Of a DNA stretch of 64,000 bases, positions 42,701-52,051 are shown piece after piece. How positions within the stretch are numbered: the first letter of the stretch is position 1; each line of letters opens with the position of its first letter. The stretch spans positions 186,001 through 250,000 of the forward strand of contig BPJU01000009.1 in assembly GCA_026004775.1 (NCBI GenBank). Reading direction: 5' to 3'. This DNA comes from Pirellulaceae bacterium (GTDB lineage Bacteria; Planctomycetota; Planctomycetia; Pirellulales; Pirellulaceae). The notes under the pieces were generated by a model. It searched no databases, had not been told where the DNA came from, and saw nothing but the letters and a program-made list of their open reading frames with translations. Made by a program: the position numbers and the translations under genes.

Positions 42701-43843
42701 CTAGTTGATCATCACCAAAGGCATCGACGACGCCATGCGGCGGCGATTGGCTTCCACCGCCCGCCGCTCGTGCTCTTCGTCCAACAACTCATAACGAACG
42801 TTACGCTGCCTTGGAACAAATCCCAGCTCGCTGATCGCCTGGCGGATCTGGTCGAGCGTCAAGTAATGAATCGTGCCGGCCTGAGCCACCACGTTCTCTT
42901 CAATCATCAAGCTGCCCATATCGTCGGCGCCGTACAGTAGCGCCAGTTGCCCGACACGCAGTCCTTGAGTGACCCAACTGGACTGGATATGGCGGAAGTT
43001 GTCCAGATAGAGTCGAGCCACAGCCTGCGTCTTCAAATATTCAAAGGCGCCGGCTCGAGGCAGATGCGCCAAGTCCGTGTTCTCCGGCTGGAAGGTCCAG
43101 CAGATAAACGCAGTAAAGCCACGCGTCTCATCCTGCAACTGTCGCAGCCGCTCCAGATGCTCTATCCTCTCGGCCAGAGTTTCCACATGCCCGAACATCA
43201 TGGTGGCCGTACTGACACCTCCCATTTCGTGCCAGGTGCGCATCACCTGCAGCCAATTGTCCGTGAGCACCTTTCCCCGCGTGATCGCTCGCCGCACGCG
43301 GTCCACCAAAATCTCAGCACCGCCACCGGGAATGCTCCCCAAGCCGGCCTCCTTCAACCTTTCCAACACCACACGCAACGGCAGCTTGCTGACTTTGGTA
43401 AAGTGATAGATTTCTGGCGGGCTGAAACCATGGACATTAATCTGCGGGAACCGAGCGCGAATATCTCGCAATAGCTCCTCATACCATTCCAGCGGCAGTT
43501 CCGGGTGCAATCCGCCCTGTAACAGAATCTGATCGCCGCCCAATTCCACCGTTTCTTGAACTTTGTGATATAAGACTTCTCGATCTAACACATAACCTTC
43601 GGGGCTGCGCGGCTTGCGATAGAAAGCGCAAAAATCACACACGGCTGCACAGATATTGGTATAATTAATATTGCGATCGATATTATAAGTCCGGATATTA
43701 CCCGGATTAAGCCGCCGCGCCACCGCATCCGCCGCCTGCCCCAACGCCGGCAAATCATGCGTTTTTAGCAGTTGCAGCCCCTCGTCAGGCGTCAACCGCT
43801 CGCCCGCCACCGCCTTTTGCAGTATCCTCGTTATCCCACTCAT
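42701..43843 (-). CDS. mqnC: Cyclic dehypoxanthine futalosine synthase (radical SAM)
   Basis: About 380 residues; third step of the futalosine menaquinone pathway. The radical-SAM cluster motif is ICAAVCDFCAFYR (C-x3-C-x2-C). GGLHPELPLEWYEELL, HGFSPPEI, GLGSIPGGGAEIL and GRTATMMFGHVET-like STATMMFGH are family landmarks. Start: ATG 43843 matches the family N-terminus (ITRILQKAVAGERLTPDEG); GTG 43870 is possible and would be 4 bases from the mqnA stop. It forms an operon with mqnA just upstream. Confidence 0.95.
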   Translation of the reverse strand: MSGITRILQKAVAGERLTPDEGLQLLKTHDLPALGQAADAVARRLNPGNIRTYNIDRNINYTNICAAVCDFCAFYRKPRSPEGYVLDREVLYHKVQETVELGGDQILLQGGLHPELPLEWYEELLRDIRARFPQINVHGFSPPEIYHFTKVSKLPLRVVLERLKEAGLGSIPGGGAEILVDRVRRAITRGKVLTDNWLQVMRTWHEMGGVSTATMMFGHVETLAERIEHLERLRQLQDETRGFTAFICWTFQPENTDLAHLPRAGAFEYLKTQAVARLYLDNFRHIQSSWVTQGLRVGQLALLYGADDMGSLMIEENVVAQAGTIHYLTLDQIRQAISELGFVPRQRNVRYELLDEEHERRAVEANRRRMASSMPLVMIN

Positions 43844-43874
43844 TTGGCAGACAATCCCGACCATCGGCACATGA

Positions 43875-44720
43875 TTAAGTCGCCAGCCGCGATAGGCTAC
43901 TATTGACCCCCACCGGTGCTTCCAGCAATCGCAGTTCGGCAGCCCACCGGAAAAACAGGTCCAGCCCCCGTCGCTCCTCAGAGCCCATGTAAAAATGTAA
44001 ATGGTCGCGCAGGTACCGTAAACAGGCTTCCCAAGGAACGTTCAGCCTGGGCGCTTCCTGAAGCGCGATCGCCGGCAGAGCAGCCACACCGGCATCCCGA
44101 GCGGCGCTGAGGGCCTGAGCCACCGGGCCCGCAACAAGCCCGGGGCGGGCGACCCACATGGCAAACACAAACGGCAATCCGGTCTCTTCCCACCACTCCT
44201 CTCCCAGGTCCCACACCTCGTGAAAACCGTCGTTCGATTCGTGGATCGCTCGGTCGCCGATCACCAGGACGGCATCCGCCGTCACGTCCTGAGGGGCTGA
44301 ACCCAGCGGCAACGGGATGAGTCTCGGGCGCAGGCCGAATCGACGCCACAACAGAAGCTGCACCAGTACCACACTGGTGCGCGATCCCTCGTCCAGCGCC
44401 AACACGCCGATCTGCCGCATCGGCACGCGACTCAACAACCTCACACTCCACACAGGACCGCGGCAGGCGATACACGCATCCGAAACCACCTGGTAGCGGG
44501 TGCCCGTTACGTAGGCCACCGACGGAATCAGCGCGACATCCAATCGTCCGGCCGCCAATCCGTCAGCCAAACGGCTTGGGACGTCCAGCACCAGCCGAGC
44601 CCAGGGCGCAAGCCGCTCCAGATCGTACACCAGCGGCTTCGTATTCAAATACGACACCGCGCCGATACGAACCGGCGGCAACGTTTCCTCAGCCGCGCCA
44701 GCTTTTTCAATGCCGAACAT
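43875..44720 (-). CDS. mqnA: Chorismate dehydratase
   Basis: 281 residues; converts chorismate to 3-[(1-carboxyvinyl)oxy]benzoate, the first step of the futalosine pathway. The signature RIGAVSYLNTKPLVYDLE opens the periplasmic-binding-protein-like fold, then DVALIPSVAY and LALDEGSRTSVVLVQLLL. The C-terminal FYMGSEERRGLDLFF is also conserved. Start ATG 44720 fits the family; the frame is open to 44828 and no strong ribosome site decides. mqnB, mqnD and mqnE are elsewhere. Confidence 0.94.
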   Translation of the reverse strand: MFGIEKAGAAEETLPPVRIGAVSYLNTKPLVYDLERLAPWARLVLDVPSRLADGLAAGRLDVALIPSVAYVTGTRYQVVSDACIACRGPVWSVRLLSRVPMRQIGVLALDEGSRTSVVLVQLLLWRRFGLRPRLIPLPLGSAPQDVTADAVLVIGDRAIHESNDGFHEVWDLGEEWWEETGLPFVFAMWVARPGLVAGPVAQALSAARDAGVAALPAIALQEAPRLNVPWEACLRYLRDHLHFYMGSEERRGLDLFFRWAAELRLLEAPVGVNSSLSRLAT

Positions 44721-45010
44721 GGTTCCGGATCGATACTTATGACTCGTTGTCATGCCGACCTGAAAACTTGTCCCATCGCCGAAAGCGGTGATTATAGCTG
44801 ACCCGGTAATCGGTGAAAGCCATGACACGCATCGCCTCAGGCCGTCGGGCCGTTTCCGTTTTGGCTGTCGTCGCGGCTGCCACTCGCCTGGTACTGGCGA
44901 ACTGCCCGCTACTGAAACCGCAAAACCGGCGGGACCAATAACGCAAATCCGCCGCTTGCTGCCCGCAACTTGCTGACCACTCGTGGCTCGCTTGTCGACA
45001 GTCCACGAAT

Positions 45011-45026
45011 CGGTTTTCGGATAGGC
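45011..45026 (+). repeat. Half copy of element E
   Basis: CGGTTTTCGGATAGGC, the right end only, followed by TCTTA as in the full copies. The left half is not recognisable. Confidence 0.6.
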
Positions 45027-45101
45027 TCTTATGGTCTTGCACGTCGGCCGCTGGCTGCCAGGCCCACGAAAGAAGAGAATCCGGCCTGGCCACGGCGTAC
45101 G

Positions 45102-45830
45102 CTATTCTGCGGGCAAACGCGGCCAGCATTCCGGAATTGGAGCCACCACGGATACCGGCTGACGTGTCATCGGATGAAGAAACTCGATCTTGCGCGCATG
45201 CAAGGCGATCCACCGGTCGCGCTCGTCGGTCACCGGCGGGCCGAACGGGATTTGTGATCCATACAGCCAGTCTCCCAACACCGGATGGCCACGACAGGCG
45301 GCTTGTAATCGAATCTGGTGCATCCGGCCGGTCTGGAGCTGGATCTCCACCCAACTTGCGCCTGAAACACAACCCAACAGTCGCACTGCCAGTTCGGCTC
45401 GCTGCGCGCCGGGATGGTCGGCCGGCACCAGCTCAGACCGCGGCTCGCCGGGTACCTTGCGCATCCAGTCCACCCAGCACTGCTCCGGAGGGTCCAGTTG
45501 TCCTTGCAAAAGAGCCCAGTACGTTTTATGAACTCGTCGCTGCTGGAACTGCTCGGCCAAACGCCGTGCGGCGCGGACGTGGCGAGCAAACAGCATCACT
45601 CCCGACACAGGCCTGTCCAAGCGGTGCACGATCGCCAGGTAAATGTTGCCCGTCTTCTGTTCGCGCCGCTTCAGATATGCCCTCAGGCGCACTTCCATGC
45701 TGTCGATACCGGGCGGGGCTTGTGAAAGCACCCCACCCGGCTTCCACACGGCGTAGCACGGTCCCTGCTCATAGAGCATCCAGACGCCCGGTTCGGCCGG
45801 GCCTGTGGCCAAGGGGAGCGGATTGGACAT
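45102..45830 (-). CDS. RluA-family pseudouridine synthase
   Basis: About 242 residues. The catalytic aspartate lies in IVHRLDRPVSGVMLFA; other motifs are QFQQRRVHKTYWALL, LQTGRMHQIRLQAACRGHPVLGD and LHARKIEFLHPMT. There is no S4 domain, so it belongs with the short RluA/RluC-like enzymes that modify uridines in rRNA or tRNA. ATG 45830 fits the family length; the frame extends to 45944. It is separated from the next upstream gene by a terminator. Confidence 0.93.
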   Translation of the reverse strand: MSNPLPLATGPAEPGVWMLYEQGPCYAVWKPGGVLSQAPPGIDSMEVRLRAYLKRREQKTGNIYLAIVHRLDRPVSGVMLFARHVRAARRLAEQFQQRRVHKTYWALLQGQLDPPEQCWVDWMRKVPGEPRSELVPADHPGAQRAELAVRLLGCVSGASWVEIQLQTGRMHQIRLQAACRGHPVLGDWLYGSQIPFGPPVTDERDRWIALHARKIEFLHPMTRQPVSVVAPIPECWPRLPAE

Positions 45831-45943
45831 GACGAAACATCGCTTGGAATTATTTGCGGCAAGCCATGGCTTCGTGGCCGGCGCTGCGCCGGAGAGCGAC
45901 AACCGGAGCGCCGGCACGAGCAGGCACCGTATCCCGGATACCA

Positions 45944-45989
45944 CAAAAAAGCCGGCGAGGTACCGGTTCCACGACGTCCCTCGCCAGCA
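45944..45989 (-). terminator. Rho-independent terminator after the Gfo/Idh gene
   Basis: On the minus strand GCTGGCGAGG (45980-45989) pairs with CCTCGCCGGC (45952-45961; one T-G pair) and is followed by six T. It lies 25 bases after the stop of the Gfo/Idh oxidoreductase. Confidence 0.8.
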
Positions 45990-46013
45990 GAATCGTTCGC
46001 TGGTTGATGCCCG

Positions 46014-47471
46014 TTATACCTCCTCGGCCGGCGGTACCACAAACGGCCGGCGATAATCCCGAGTCAGCATCGCATTGGCTTCGCGGCTGGAGCGGAAAGT
46101 TTCCGTCTGGGGATCGAAATCCAGATTCGGTCCAACCGTTATCTGCAGCGACGCCAGCTCCACTTTGTTGTCGGCCAGATGCTTGAGCGTCCTGTCGAAG
46201 GTTTCCTGCACATTGTCATGGCACCGGATGTCGCTCAAGTGCCGTTTGGCCTCCTCCACGGACATCGTTGTACCCAACCGGTACGAAATATTACCCATAT
46301 GGCACAAGGCACTGGAGAGGTGCCCTTCTTCGATGTCCGCGGTCAAATCGGCTGCTTTGCGACTGCGCACCGCTACCAGGAAGTTCTCGAAATGGTCGGC
46401 ACCACCCGAGAATTTTTCGATGACATTGCCATCCAGGTCGAATGCGGTGCCGGAATCGTAGCTGGGTATGACGAGGTACCCTTTTTCGCACTCGAATATC
46501 ACCCCGACCTTGGCACCTCGCAGGGCATCGGTTTCCAAGCCGCGGACTTCGAAAACCAGCGTCCGGTCGCCGTAGTCGTGGATGACTACTTGCGTATTGG
46601 CGGTTTCACCCGCGTCGACGTAGCCAAACCGCCCGCCGTAGCTCAGCACGCGCCGGCTAAGCTGGTCCACGCCCAATCCCCAGCGGGCAATATCCATCTG
46701 GTGAATCCCCTGATTGCCCAGGTCCCCGTTGCCGTAATCCCACTGCCAATGCCAATCGTAATGGAACTGGGGGCGAGTCACAGGAGCCAGCGGTGCCGGA
46801 CCAAGCCACAGGTCGTAATTTACCGAGGCGGGAGGCTGGTAGTTACCGCGTGGGCCGATCGACGGGCGGCGTTTGTAACAGAGGCCCCGCGCCACCTTCA
46901 CCGCGCCCAGCTTGCCGCTGCGAACATACTCGATGGCTGCTCGCATCCCGGGGTTCGACCGGCATTGGGTACCGGTCTGGCAGATACGGCCGTACTTGCG
47001 CGCCGCTTGCACAATGCGACGGCCTTCGCTGACGTTGTGACTGACCGGCTTCTCTACGTAAACGTCTTTGCCGGCCTGGATGGCCCAGATGGACGCCAAG
47101 GCATGCCAGTGGTTCGGGGTGGCAATGCTGACGATGTCGACATTCTTGTCTTCAAGAGCCTGGCGAATGTCTTCGATGAATTGAGGCTTGCGACCTTGCC
47201 GTCGAGCCACCTCTTCGGCTCGCTTCTGCCCGATGTCGCGGTCCACGTCACAGATGTAGAGTACTTCCGTATCTTTGCGCCCGGCAAAGGCACCAATATG
47301 ACTTCCGCCACGGCCGCGCACACCCATGACCACCACGCCAAGCCGCTCGTTGGGACTTGAGCTTTGCTGCTGGGCAGCCGCAACCGCCGGCACTGCCGAA
47401 GCAGCCAAAGCCGCAGCGGTGGCAAACATTGAGTCTTCCAGGAACTCACGTCGATTGCGTCCAATGGCCAT
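46014..47471 (-). CDS. Exported Gfo/Idh/MocA family oxidoreductase
   Basis: 485 residues. A twin-arginine signal (NRREFLEDSMFATAAALAASAVPAVAAA) implies export of a folded, NAD(P)-loaded protein. The Rossmann motif is VVMGVRGRGGSHIGAF, with the catalytic-lysine motif KDVYVEKPVSHN. A C-terminal sheet follows from about WHWQWDYGNGDLGNQGIHQMDIARW. It oxidises or reduces a sugar or inositol whose identity is unknown; planctomycetes hold dozens of paralogues. Start ATG 47471 with AAGGGA upstream; the frame extends to 47600. Confidence 0.93.
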   Translation of the reverse strand: MAIGRNRREFLEDSMFATAAALAASAVPAVAAAQQQSSSPNERLGVVVMGVRGRGGSHIGAFAGRKDTEVLYICDVDRDIGQKRAEEVARRQGRKPQFIEDIRQALEDKNVDIVSIATPNHWHALASIWAIQAGKDVYVEKPVSHNVSEGRRIVQAARKYGRICQTGTQCRSNPGMRAAIEYVRSGKLGAVKVARGLCYKRRPSIGPRGNYQPPASVNYDLWLGPAPLAPVTRPQFHYDWHWQWDYGNGDLGNQGIHQMDIARWGLGVDQLSRRVLSYGGRFGYVDAGETANTQVVIHDYGDRTLVFEVRGLETDALRGAKVGVIFECEKGYLVIPSYDSGTAFDLDGNVIEKFSGGADHFENFLVAVRSRKAADLTADIEEGHLSSALCHMGNISYRLGTTMSVEEAKRHLSDIRCHDNVQETFDRTLKHLADNKVELASLQITVGPNLDFDPQTETFRSSREANAMLTRDYRRPFVVPPAEEV

Positions 47472-47630
47472 CTCTTGTCCCTTTCTCAAAACGAGCAACA
47501 TGACGGACACTGTGGGGTGTTTATTGTACCCGTATACCGGCCAGAACGCTAGATGTGGCTCCCGCACGAATTCTGGACGGCCGGACGGCTGTGAGCGCAA
47601 TCGTCTACCGGGCAGCCTGAGAAAAGTTTA

Positions 47631-48437
47631 TCAGCCGTAAAGGAGCTTCGTCGGCGGGCGATCCTGAGGGTCGGCCGCAATGTGCCACCAGCCCAAACGT
47701 TGTGCTAACAACATGAGGAGATAAAGCGGATTCAGTAAGACGTAGCGCCGCCACAAGCGCCGCGGCTCTTGAATCAACCGGAACAGCCACTCCAGTCCCC
47801 GCTTTTGCCATGCGGGTGGTGCCTGCCGCAGCATACCGGCGTGGAAGGCGAAGGCGGCCCCCACGGCAATGATCGGCATCTCCAGCCACTCGCGAAACTC
47901 ATAAGCCCACACTTCCTGGCGCGGACAGCCGAGTCCCACGAAGGTAATCGCCGCGCCACTGCGGCGGATCTCTCCCGCAAGACGCTCGGCCTCTTCTTGC
48001 GATAACTGGCGGAACTGAGACGGCCGCGTCCCGGCGATGCGCAATTGCGGGAATTTGCGACAGAGATTGTCTCGCAGTTTTACCAGCATCGGCTCCGTAC
48101 CCCCGAACAGGAAGATCGGCAACCCATACCGCGCCGCCCGCTCACAAACCTTCAGCATCAACGTCGGCCCATACACCCGGTCCGGCAGATCCACTCCGTA
48201 GAGCCATTTCAACGCCCAGCGCACCGGCTGGCCGTCAGGTACCAGCATGTCGAATTGATTCAGTCGATACCGGTGATGCCGATCCAGTACACCGGTCATC
48301 AATCCGTGAACAGCCAAGGCTGACACGGCAAAGGAACGGCGCTCTTTGGCTGCCTCCAGAATCCGTTCCACTGCCGCTTCATAATCGACAGCCCGAATAG
48401 GAATACCCAACACCGAATAGTTTCCCCGGTCGATCAT
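47631..48437 (-). CDS. WecG/TagA/CpsF family glycosyltransferase (GT26)
   Basis: 268 residues. Family landmarks: VLGIPIRAVDYEAAVERI, VPDGQPVRWAL, RVYGPTLMLKVCERAARYGLPIFLFGG, FVGLGCPRQEVWAYEF, GAAFAFHAGMLRQAP and GLEWLFRLIQEPRRLWRRY. Members add UDP-linked ManNAcA or ManNAc to lipid-linked precursors in surface glycan assembly. It is the last gene of the exopolysaccharide cluster, 15 bases after the GT4 gene. Confidence 0.93.
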   Translation of the reverse strand: MIDRGNYSVLGIPIRAVDYEAAVERILEAAKERRSFAVSALAVHGLMTGVLDRHHRYRLNQFDMLVPDGQPVRWALKWLYGVDLPDRVYGPTLMLKVCERAARYGLPIFLFGGTEPMLVKLRDNLCRKFPQLRIAGTRPSQFRQLSQEEAERLAGEIRRSGAAITFVGLGCPRQEVWAYEFREWLEMPIIAVGAAFAFHAGMLRQAPPAWQKRGLEWLFRLIQEPRRLWRRYVLLNPLYLLMLLAQRLGWWHIAADPQDRPPTKLLYG

Positions 48438-48452
48438 GGTAAATAGCTCCGA

Positions 48453-49673
48453 TTAAATGCCGGCGGCGGCAGGCGTTGGCGGAACCGAATCCGCGATCCG
48501 CCATCGACGGCCGGCACGTCTGGCGGCCAGCCGATATATGTCAAGCAATTTTTGCCAGTAGACCTCTTCGCTGTACTGTTCGCGAGCCTTTTGCCAGCCG
48601 GCTTCGCCCCACCGGCGGCACAGATCGGGCCGATCCCAGAGCGTCTCGATCCATCGTGCTAGTTCGGCTACGTTCCCCGGTTCAAAAAGTGCCCCGGTTT
48701 CTTGATGGCGCACCAATTCCGGCAGCCCGCCGATGCGGGATGCCACGACGGGCAGTCCCTGCCCCATCGCCTCACCAATCACCAGCGGACACATTTCGTA
48801 AGTGAGACTGGGCAAGACGACCATCCGAGACGCGCGGTACAGATCCCGCAATCGCTCGCTTGTGACCTGTCCCAGCAACTCCACGTTCTCCGGACACCGC
48901 CCCGCCAGATTTTCCCTCAGCGGCCCGTCCCCGGCGATAAAAAACGGGATGTGCCGGAGCCTCCGGGCCGCCTCTACCAGAAGGTCGAGTCCCTTTTCGG
49001 GGCTCAGCCGCCCGGCAAACAGCACGAATTGCCCCTGCCCGGCATCCGCAGGCCTGTCGGCCACCGACACCATATTGGGCAAAACACACACCTGGGCCGG
49101 CGAAAATCCATGCACAACAAGCCGCTCGCGAGCAAAAGACGTTAGCGCTATAATAACATGCACACGATCACAGAAAAACCGCGCTTTTCTTGCAAAAGCA
49201 CTTCGAGCAGCGTACGCAATACTTTCACATATATTGTCCCGACAATTGTATATGACACAGAAATATTCTTTTCCTCCCAAACACAAGTCACACAACTTAC
49301 CGCGCCGCAAATGGTCGGCGCGGGGACAAGTAAGAGATTGGTTGTGGGCCGTGTATACCACTGGTAGCCCCAGACGGTGACAGGCAACCAGGACCGACGG
49401 GGAAAACAGCGGGAAAACGTTATGCGCGTGAACGATATCAGGCTGGAATTCGGCAACAACTTTTTCTACTTCCCGAGCTGCGCGGATGTTGTAGAAGGCG
49501 CTGACGAACGCCTTGAATCGTCCGGCTGGTCCACGCAGCGAACGACTTGACTTCATTAACACTCGGCACACCCCACCGTGACGCCGTACGAGCTCGGCTG
49601 TACGGTGCACCACATTTTCTTCGCCGTTAAACAAGGTGCGATACTGGTTGAAAATTTGCAATAGGCGGATCAT
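48453..49673 (-). CDS. Glycosyltransferase family 4
   Basis: 406 residues, GT-B fold. N-terminal acceptor domain with VHAHNVFPLFSPSVL and a cysteine-rich stretch (CPRADHLRRGKLCDLCLGG, then CVIYNCRDNICES) that is a family feature. C-terminal donor domain with FVLFAGRLSPEKGLDLLVEAARRL, FIAGDGPLRENL and SLTYEMCPLVIGEAMGQGLPVVAS (E-x7-E). It should add one sugar of the exopolysaccharide repeat. About 150 bases in the middle are markedly AT-richer than the rest. Confidence 0.93.
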   Translation of the reverse strand: MIRLLQIFNQYRTLFNGEENVVHRTAELVRRHGGVCRVLMKSSRSLRGPAGRFKAFVSAFYNIRAAREVEKVVAEFQPDIVHAHNVFPLFSPSVLVACHRLGLPVVYTAHNQSLTCPRADHLRRGKLCDLCLGGKEYFCVIYNCRDNICESIAYAARSAFARKARFFCDRVHVIIALTSFARERLVVHGFSPAQVCVLPNMVSVADRPADAGQGQFVLFAGRLSPEKGLDLLVEAARRLRHIPFFIAGDGPLRENLAGRCPENVELLGQVTSERLRDLYRASRMVVLPSLTYEMCPLVIGEAMGQGLPVVASRIGGLPELVRHQETGALFEPGNVAELARWIETLWDRPDLCRRWGEAGWQKAREQYSEEVYWQKLLDIYRLAARRAGRRWRIADSVPPTPAAAGI

Positions 49674-49825
49674 CGCCTTAATTCCACCATTCTATGATTT
49701 TTGTCGAAGTGGCATCCGTCGCGACCGACTCGCTCCGATCGGTAGTATCTACCATTCGCAGATCTGTCCCACCGCCGGGTCTGCCGGCGGCGCGCGCCGC
49801 CGGTAGACCGCAGCGGAACGGCTCT

Positions 49826-52039
49826 TTATCGAGGATGGTTCGCCTGCAACGTTTGGCGCGGCGCGTCCGCGGCAAGTTCACAGGAATCGGGTGTCCCGGC
49901 GGCAGTGGTTCCGGCCGGCGCCAGGGCGCGGCCTCTGCGGAACTCGAGCGATTCGAAGAACTCCCGCTGGGCAAACAACGCCGGGAACAAAATCGCCAAC
50001 GTCTGCCTCGCGTAGCCTTCAGCTCGCCACACGACACTCATGTGCCCAAGCGCATGACCTGGGCGCCCTCGTCGCTGATTCCACCATGCCAGAGGCAAGT
50101 GCCAAAGCCCCGCTTTCATCAGGCGCAAGCACGCCAGCGCCGGCAGGGCAGTGGTTCCCCACCGAACGCGGTCCACCTGGCGGGCATAGCACGCACCACC
50201 CGAAAGCGCATCCCAGCGCACAAACGGGCGGGACAGGCGCTGCGGTGGAACGCGGTGGCGCATCACGGCCGCCGGTTGGTACCACAGAGCGTATCCGGCA
50301 CGGCGAACTCTCTCGAAAAAGTCCACGTCCGACCCTCCCTCACGAAACGACTCGTCAAATCCCCCCAACTCTTCGAACAGCCGGCCGTACACCAATGCGT
50401 TGCCTGTGCCGGGCACATGGTGATGTCGATAAAGTTGCGACTTGGGGTACAGTTGTGTTTCGCGCATCAAAGCCCGAAGATGGGGCCCGCACCAGGCGAG
50501 TTCGTCGTCACTGAGCAGCAGCAGAATCGGCCCTCCGACCACCGCCGCTCGCCTCCTGACAGCCGTTCGATAAAGCTCAAGCAGCCATGTGCGTTCTGCC
50601 AATTGGTCATCGTCACAAAAGGCGATCCATTGGCCGGCTGCCGCGCGCACACCGGCGTTGCGAGCCGGTGCATCACCCGGCGTCGCCTCGTACACATACC
50701 GCACTTTAGAAGCCGAACAAGCGGCAATGCGGGCAATCGTTTCAGATGTTTCGTCGGTCGAGGCATTGTCGACAACAACCACTTCGAAATCGAAAAGCCC
50801 TGATGTCTCTTGAGCCAATACCGATTGGACCGCTTCGGCCAGCCAGACACAGCGGTTAAATGTCGGAATCACCACACTGATCAGGGGACGCGTAGTCGTG
50901 TTTGGGAACGAACATGGCGACAAGCTCGGCCGCCTTCTACCGTCCGACTGATGAAAGGCGTCACCGCCGTTCCGTATAGCCAATTCATCGCCCGGTTCTG
51001 GCTGGTCGGATTTTGTTGAGGAATCCGTCGAACGTTGGATGGTTAGGACCAGCTTCGATGCAAACGAGCGATTGCACCGGCGGATTCGCCACTGGTGCAG
51101 CCGCCGAGGCAGCCAGCTATAAGCGTCTCGCAATTTCGCGTCCAGCGTGGCCGGAGTGTCCCAGGAAAACACGTGTATTCGAGGCCAACCGAATGGGCTG
51201 GTCGATAGATCGACCAGGCCGGTTTCAGTGGTCAGTGCGCAACGTACGCCGCATTGCCGTGCAGCTTCCATCAGTTGGGAGTCGACAAAGCCCAGGTGGG
51301 GCGCACCGTACGGGAAGGCGAACGACGGATGGCCGATGCCCAGCCGGCTCTCCATCAGCCGCAAGCACCGCTCTAAATCGTGCTGGAACTCCTGCGGGCG
51401 CCCGCGAAAATCCTGGTGAGTGTGCGTGTGGGCTCCCCATTCGACCAGGGGGTCGGACAAGCCCTCTTCACACTGCCGCCATGTCATCGGGCGGTACGTC
51501 TCCGGCGGTGCCTTGCCGTAAAAACGCCGTCCCCAATGATCGAACGGAAACGGACCGCCTTGATCCAAGAACGCGGTGGCCAGGAAAATGGTGGCCGGTA
51601 TGCCCAGTTCCCGCAGAATCGGCACGGCTTCCGTCCAGACGTTCTGGAAACCGTCGTCGAACGTTACCACCACCACACGGCTCGGCACCGGCTCACCGGC
51701 CGCCTGCGCTTCAAGTAACCTGCGGAGCGACCAGAATCGGTAGCCTCGAGCTACGAGTCCGGCCAATTGCCGCCGGAATTGTTCGGGAGGCACGTTGATC
51801 GATGGCGGTGGCAAGCCCGGCACGTTGGGAGCGATACGGTGGTACATCAGGATGCCGGGCTGGAAGACCGCACGACCGGCCCGAGCCAAAAGGACGGCTG
51901 CATGACTCAACAGCCAAACAGCCCCTTCACGAAGCCGAGCCCGCAGGACGGTTTCGTGGCCAGCCCAGCGCAGCTCCAGAGCCGGTGCGACCTTCTCGGT
52001 AAAACTCGACAAAGCTCCCGTTTTCGAAAAATCCATCAT
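49826..52039 (-). CDS. Polysaccharide deacetylase fused to GT2 glycosyltransferase
   Basis: 737 residues. Residues ~60-320: NodB-type deacetylase with LMYHRI, TFDDG (126-130) and the zinc histidines HTHTH (204-208). Residues ~320-382: Ser/Arg/Pro-rich linker. Residues ~383-700: GT2 domain starting PLISVVIPTFNR, with VDNASTDET, CDDDQ (DXD equivalent) and GSDVDFFERVRRAG. One polypeptide would both transfer a sugar and deacetylate; whether both sites face the same side of the membrane is unclear, since no membrane helix separates them. It begins 12 bases after the CelD-like gene stop, so the two are cotranscribed. Confidence 0.9.
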   Translation of the reverse strand: MMDFSKTGALSSFTEKVAPALELRWAGHETVLRARLREGAVWLLSHAAVLLARAGRAVFQPGILMYHRIAPNVPGLPPPSINVPPEQFRRQLAGLVARGYRFWSLRRLLEAQAAGEPVPSRVVVVTFDDGFQNVWTEAVPILRELGIPATIFLATAFLDQGGPFPFDHWGRRFYGKAPPETYRPMTWRQCEEGLSDPLVEWGAHTHTHQDFRGRPQEFQHDLERCLRLMESRLGIGHPSFAFPYGAPHLGFVDSQLMEAARQCGVRCALTTETGLVDLSTSPFGWPRIHVFSWDTPATLDAKLRDAYSWLPRRLHQWRIRRCNRSFASKLVLTIQRSTDSSTKSDQPEPGDELAIRNGGDAFHQSDGRRRPSLSPCSFPNTTTRPLISVVIPTFNRCVWLAEAVQSVLAQETSGLFDFEVVVVDNASTDETSETIARIAACSASKVRYVYEATPGDAPARNAGVRAAAGQWIAFCDDDQLAERTWLLELYRTAVRRRAAVVGGPILLLLSDDELAWCGPHLRALMRETQLYPKSQLYRHHHVPGTGNALVYGRLFEELGGFDESFREGGSDVDFFERVRRAGYALWYQPAAVMRHRVPPQRLSRPFVRWDALSGGACYARQVDRVRWGTTALPALACLRLMKAGLWHLPLAWWNQRRGRPGHALGHMSVVWRAEGYARQTLAILFPALFAQREFFESLEFRRGRALAPAGTTAAGTPDSCELAADAPRQTLQANHPR

Positions 52040-52051
52040 GGCCAGGTTGCT

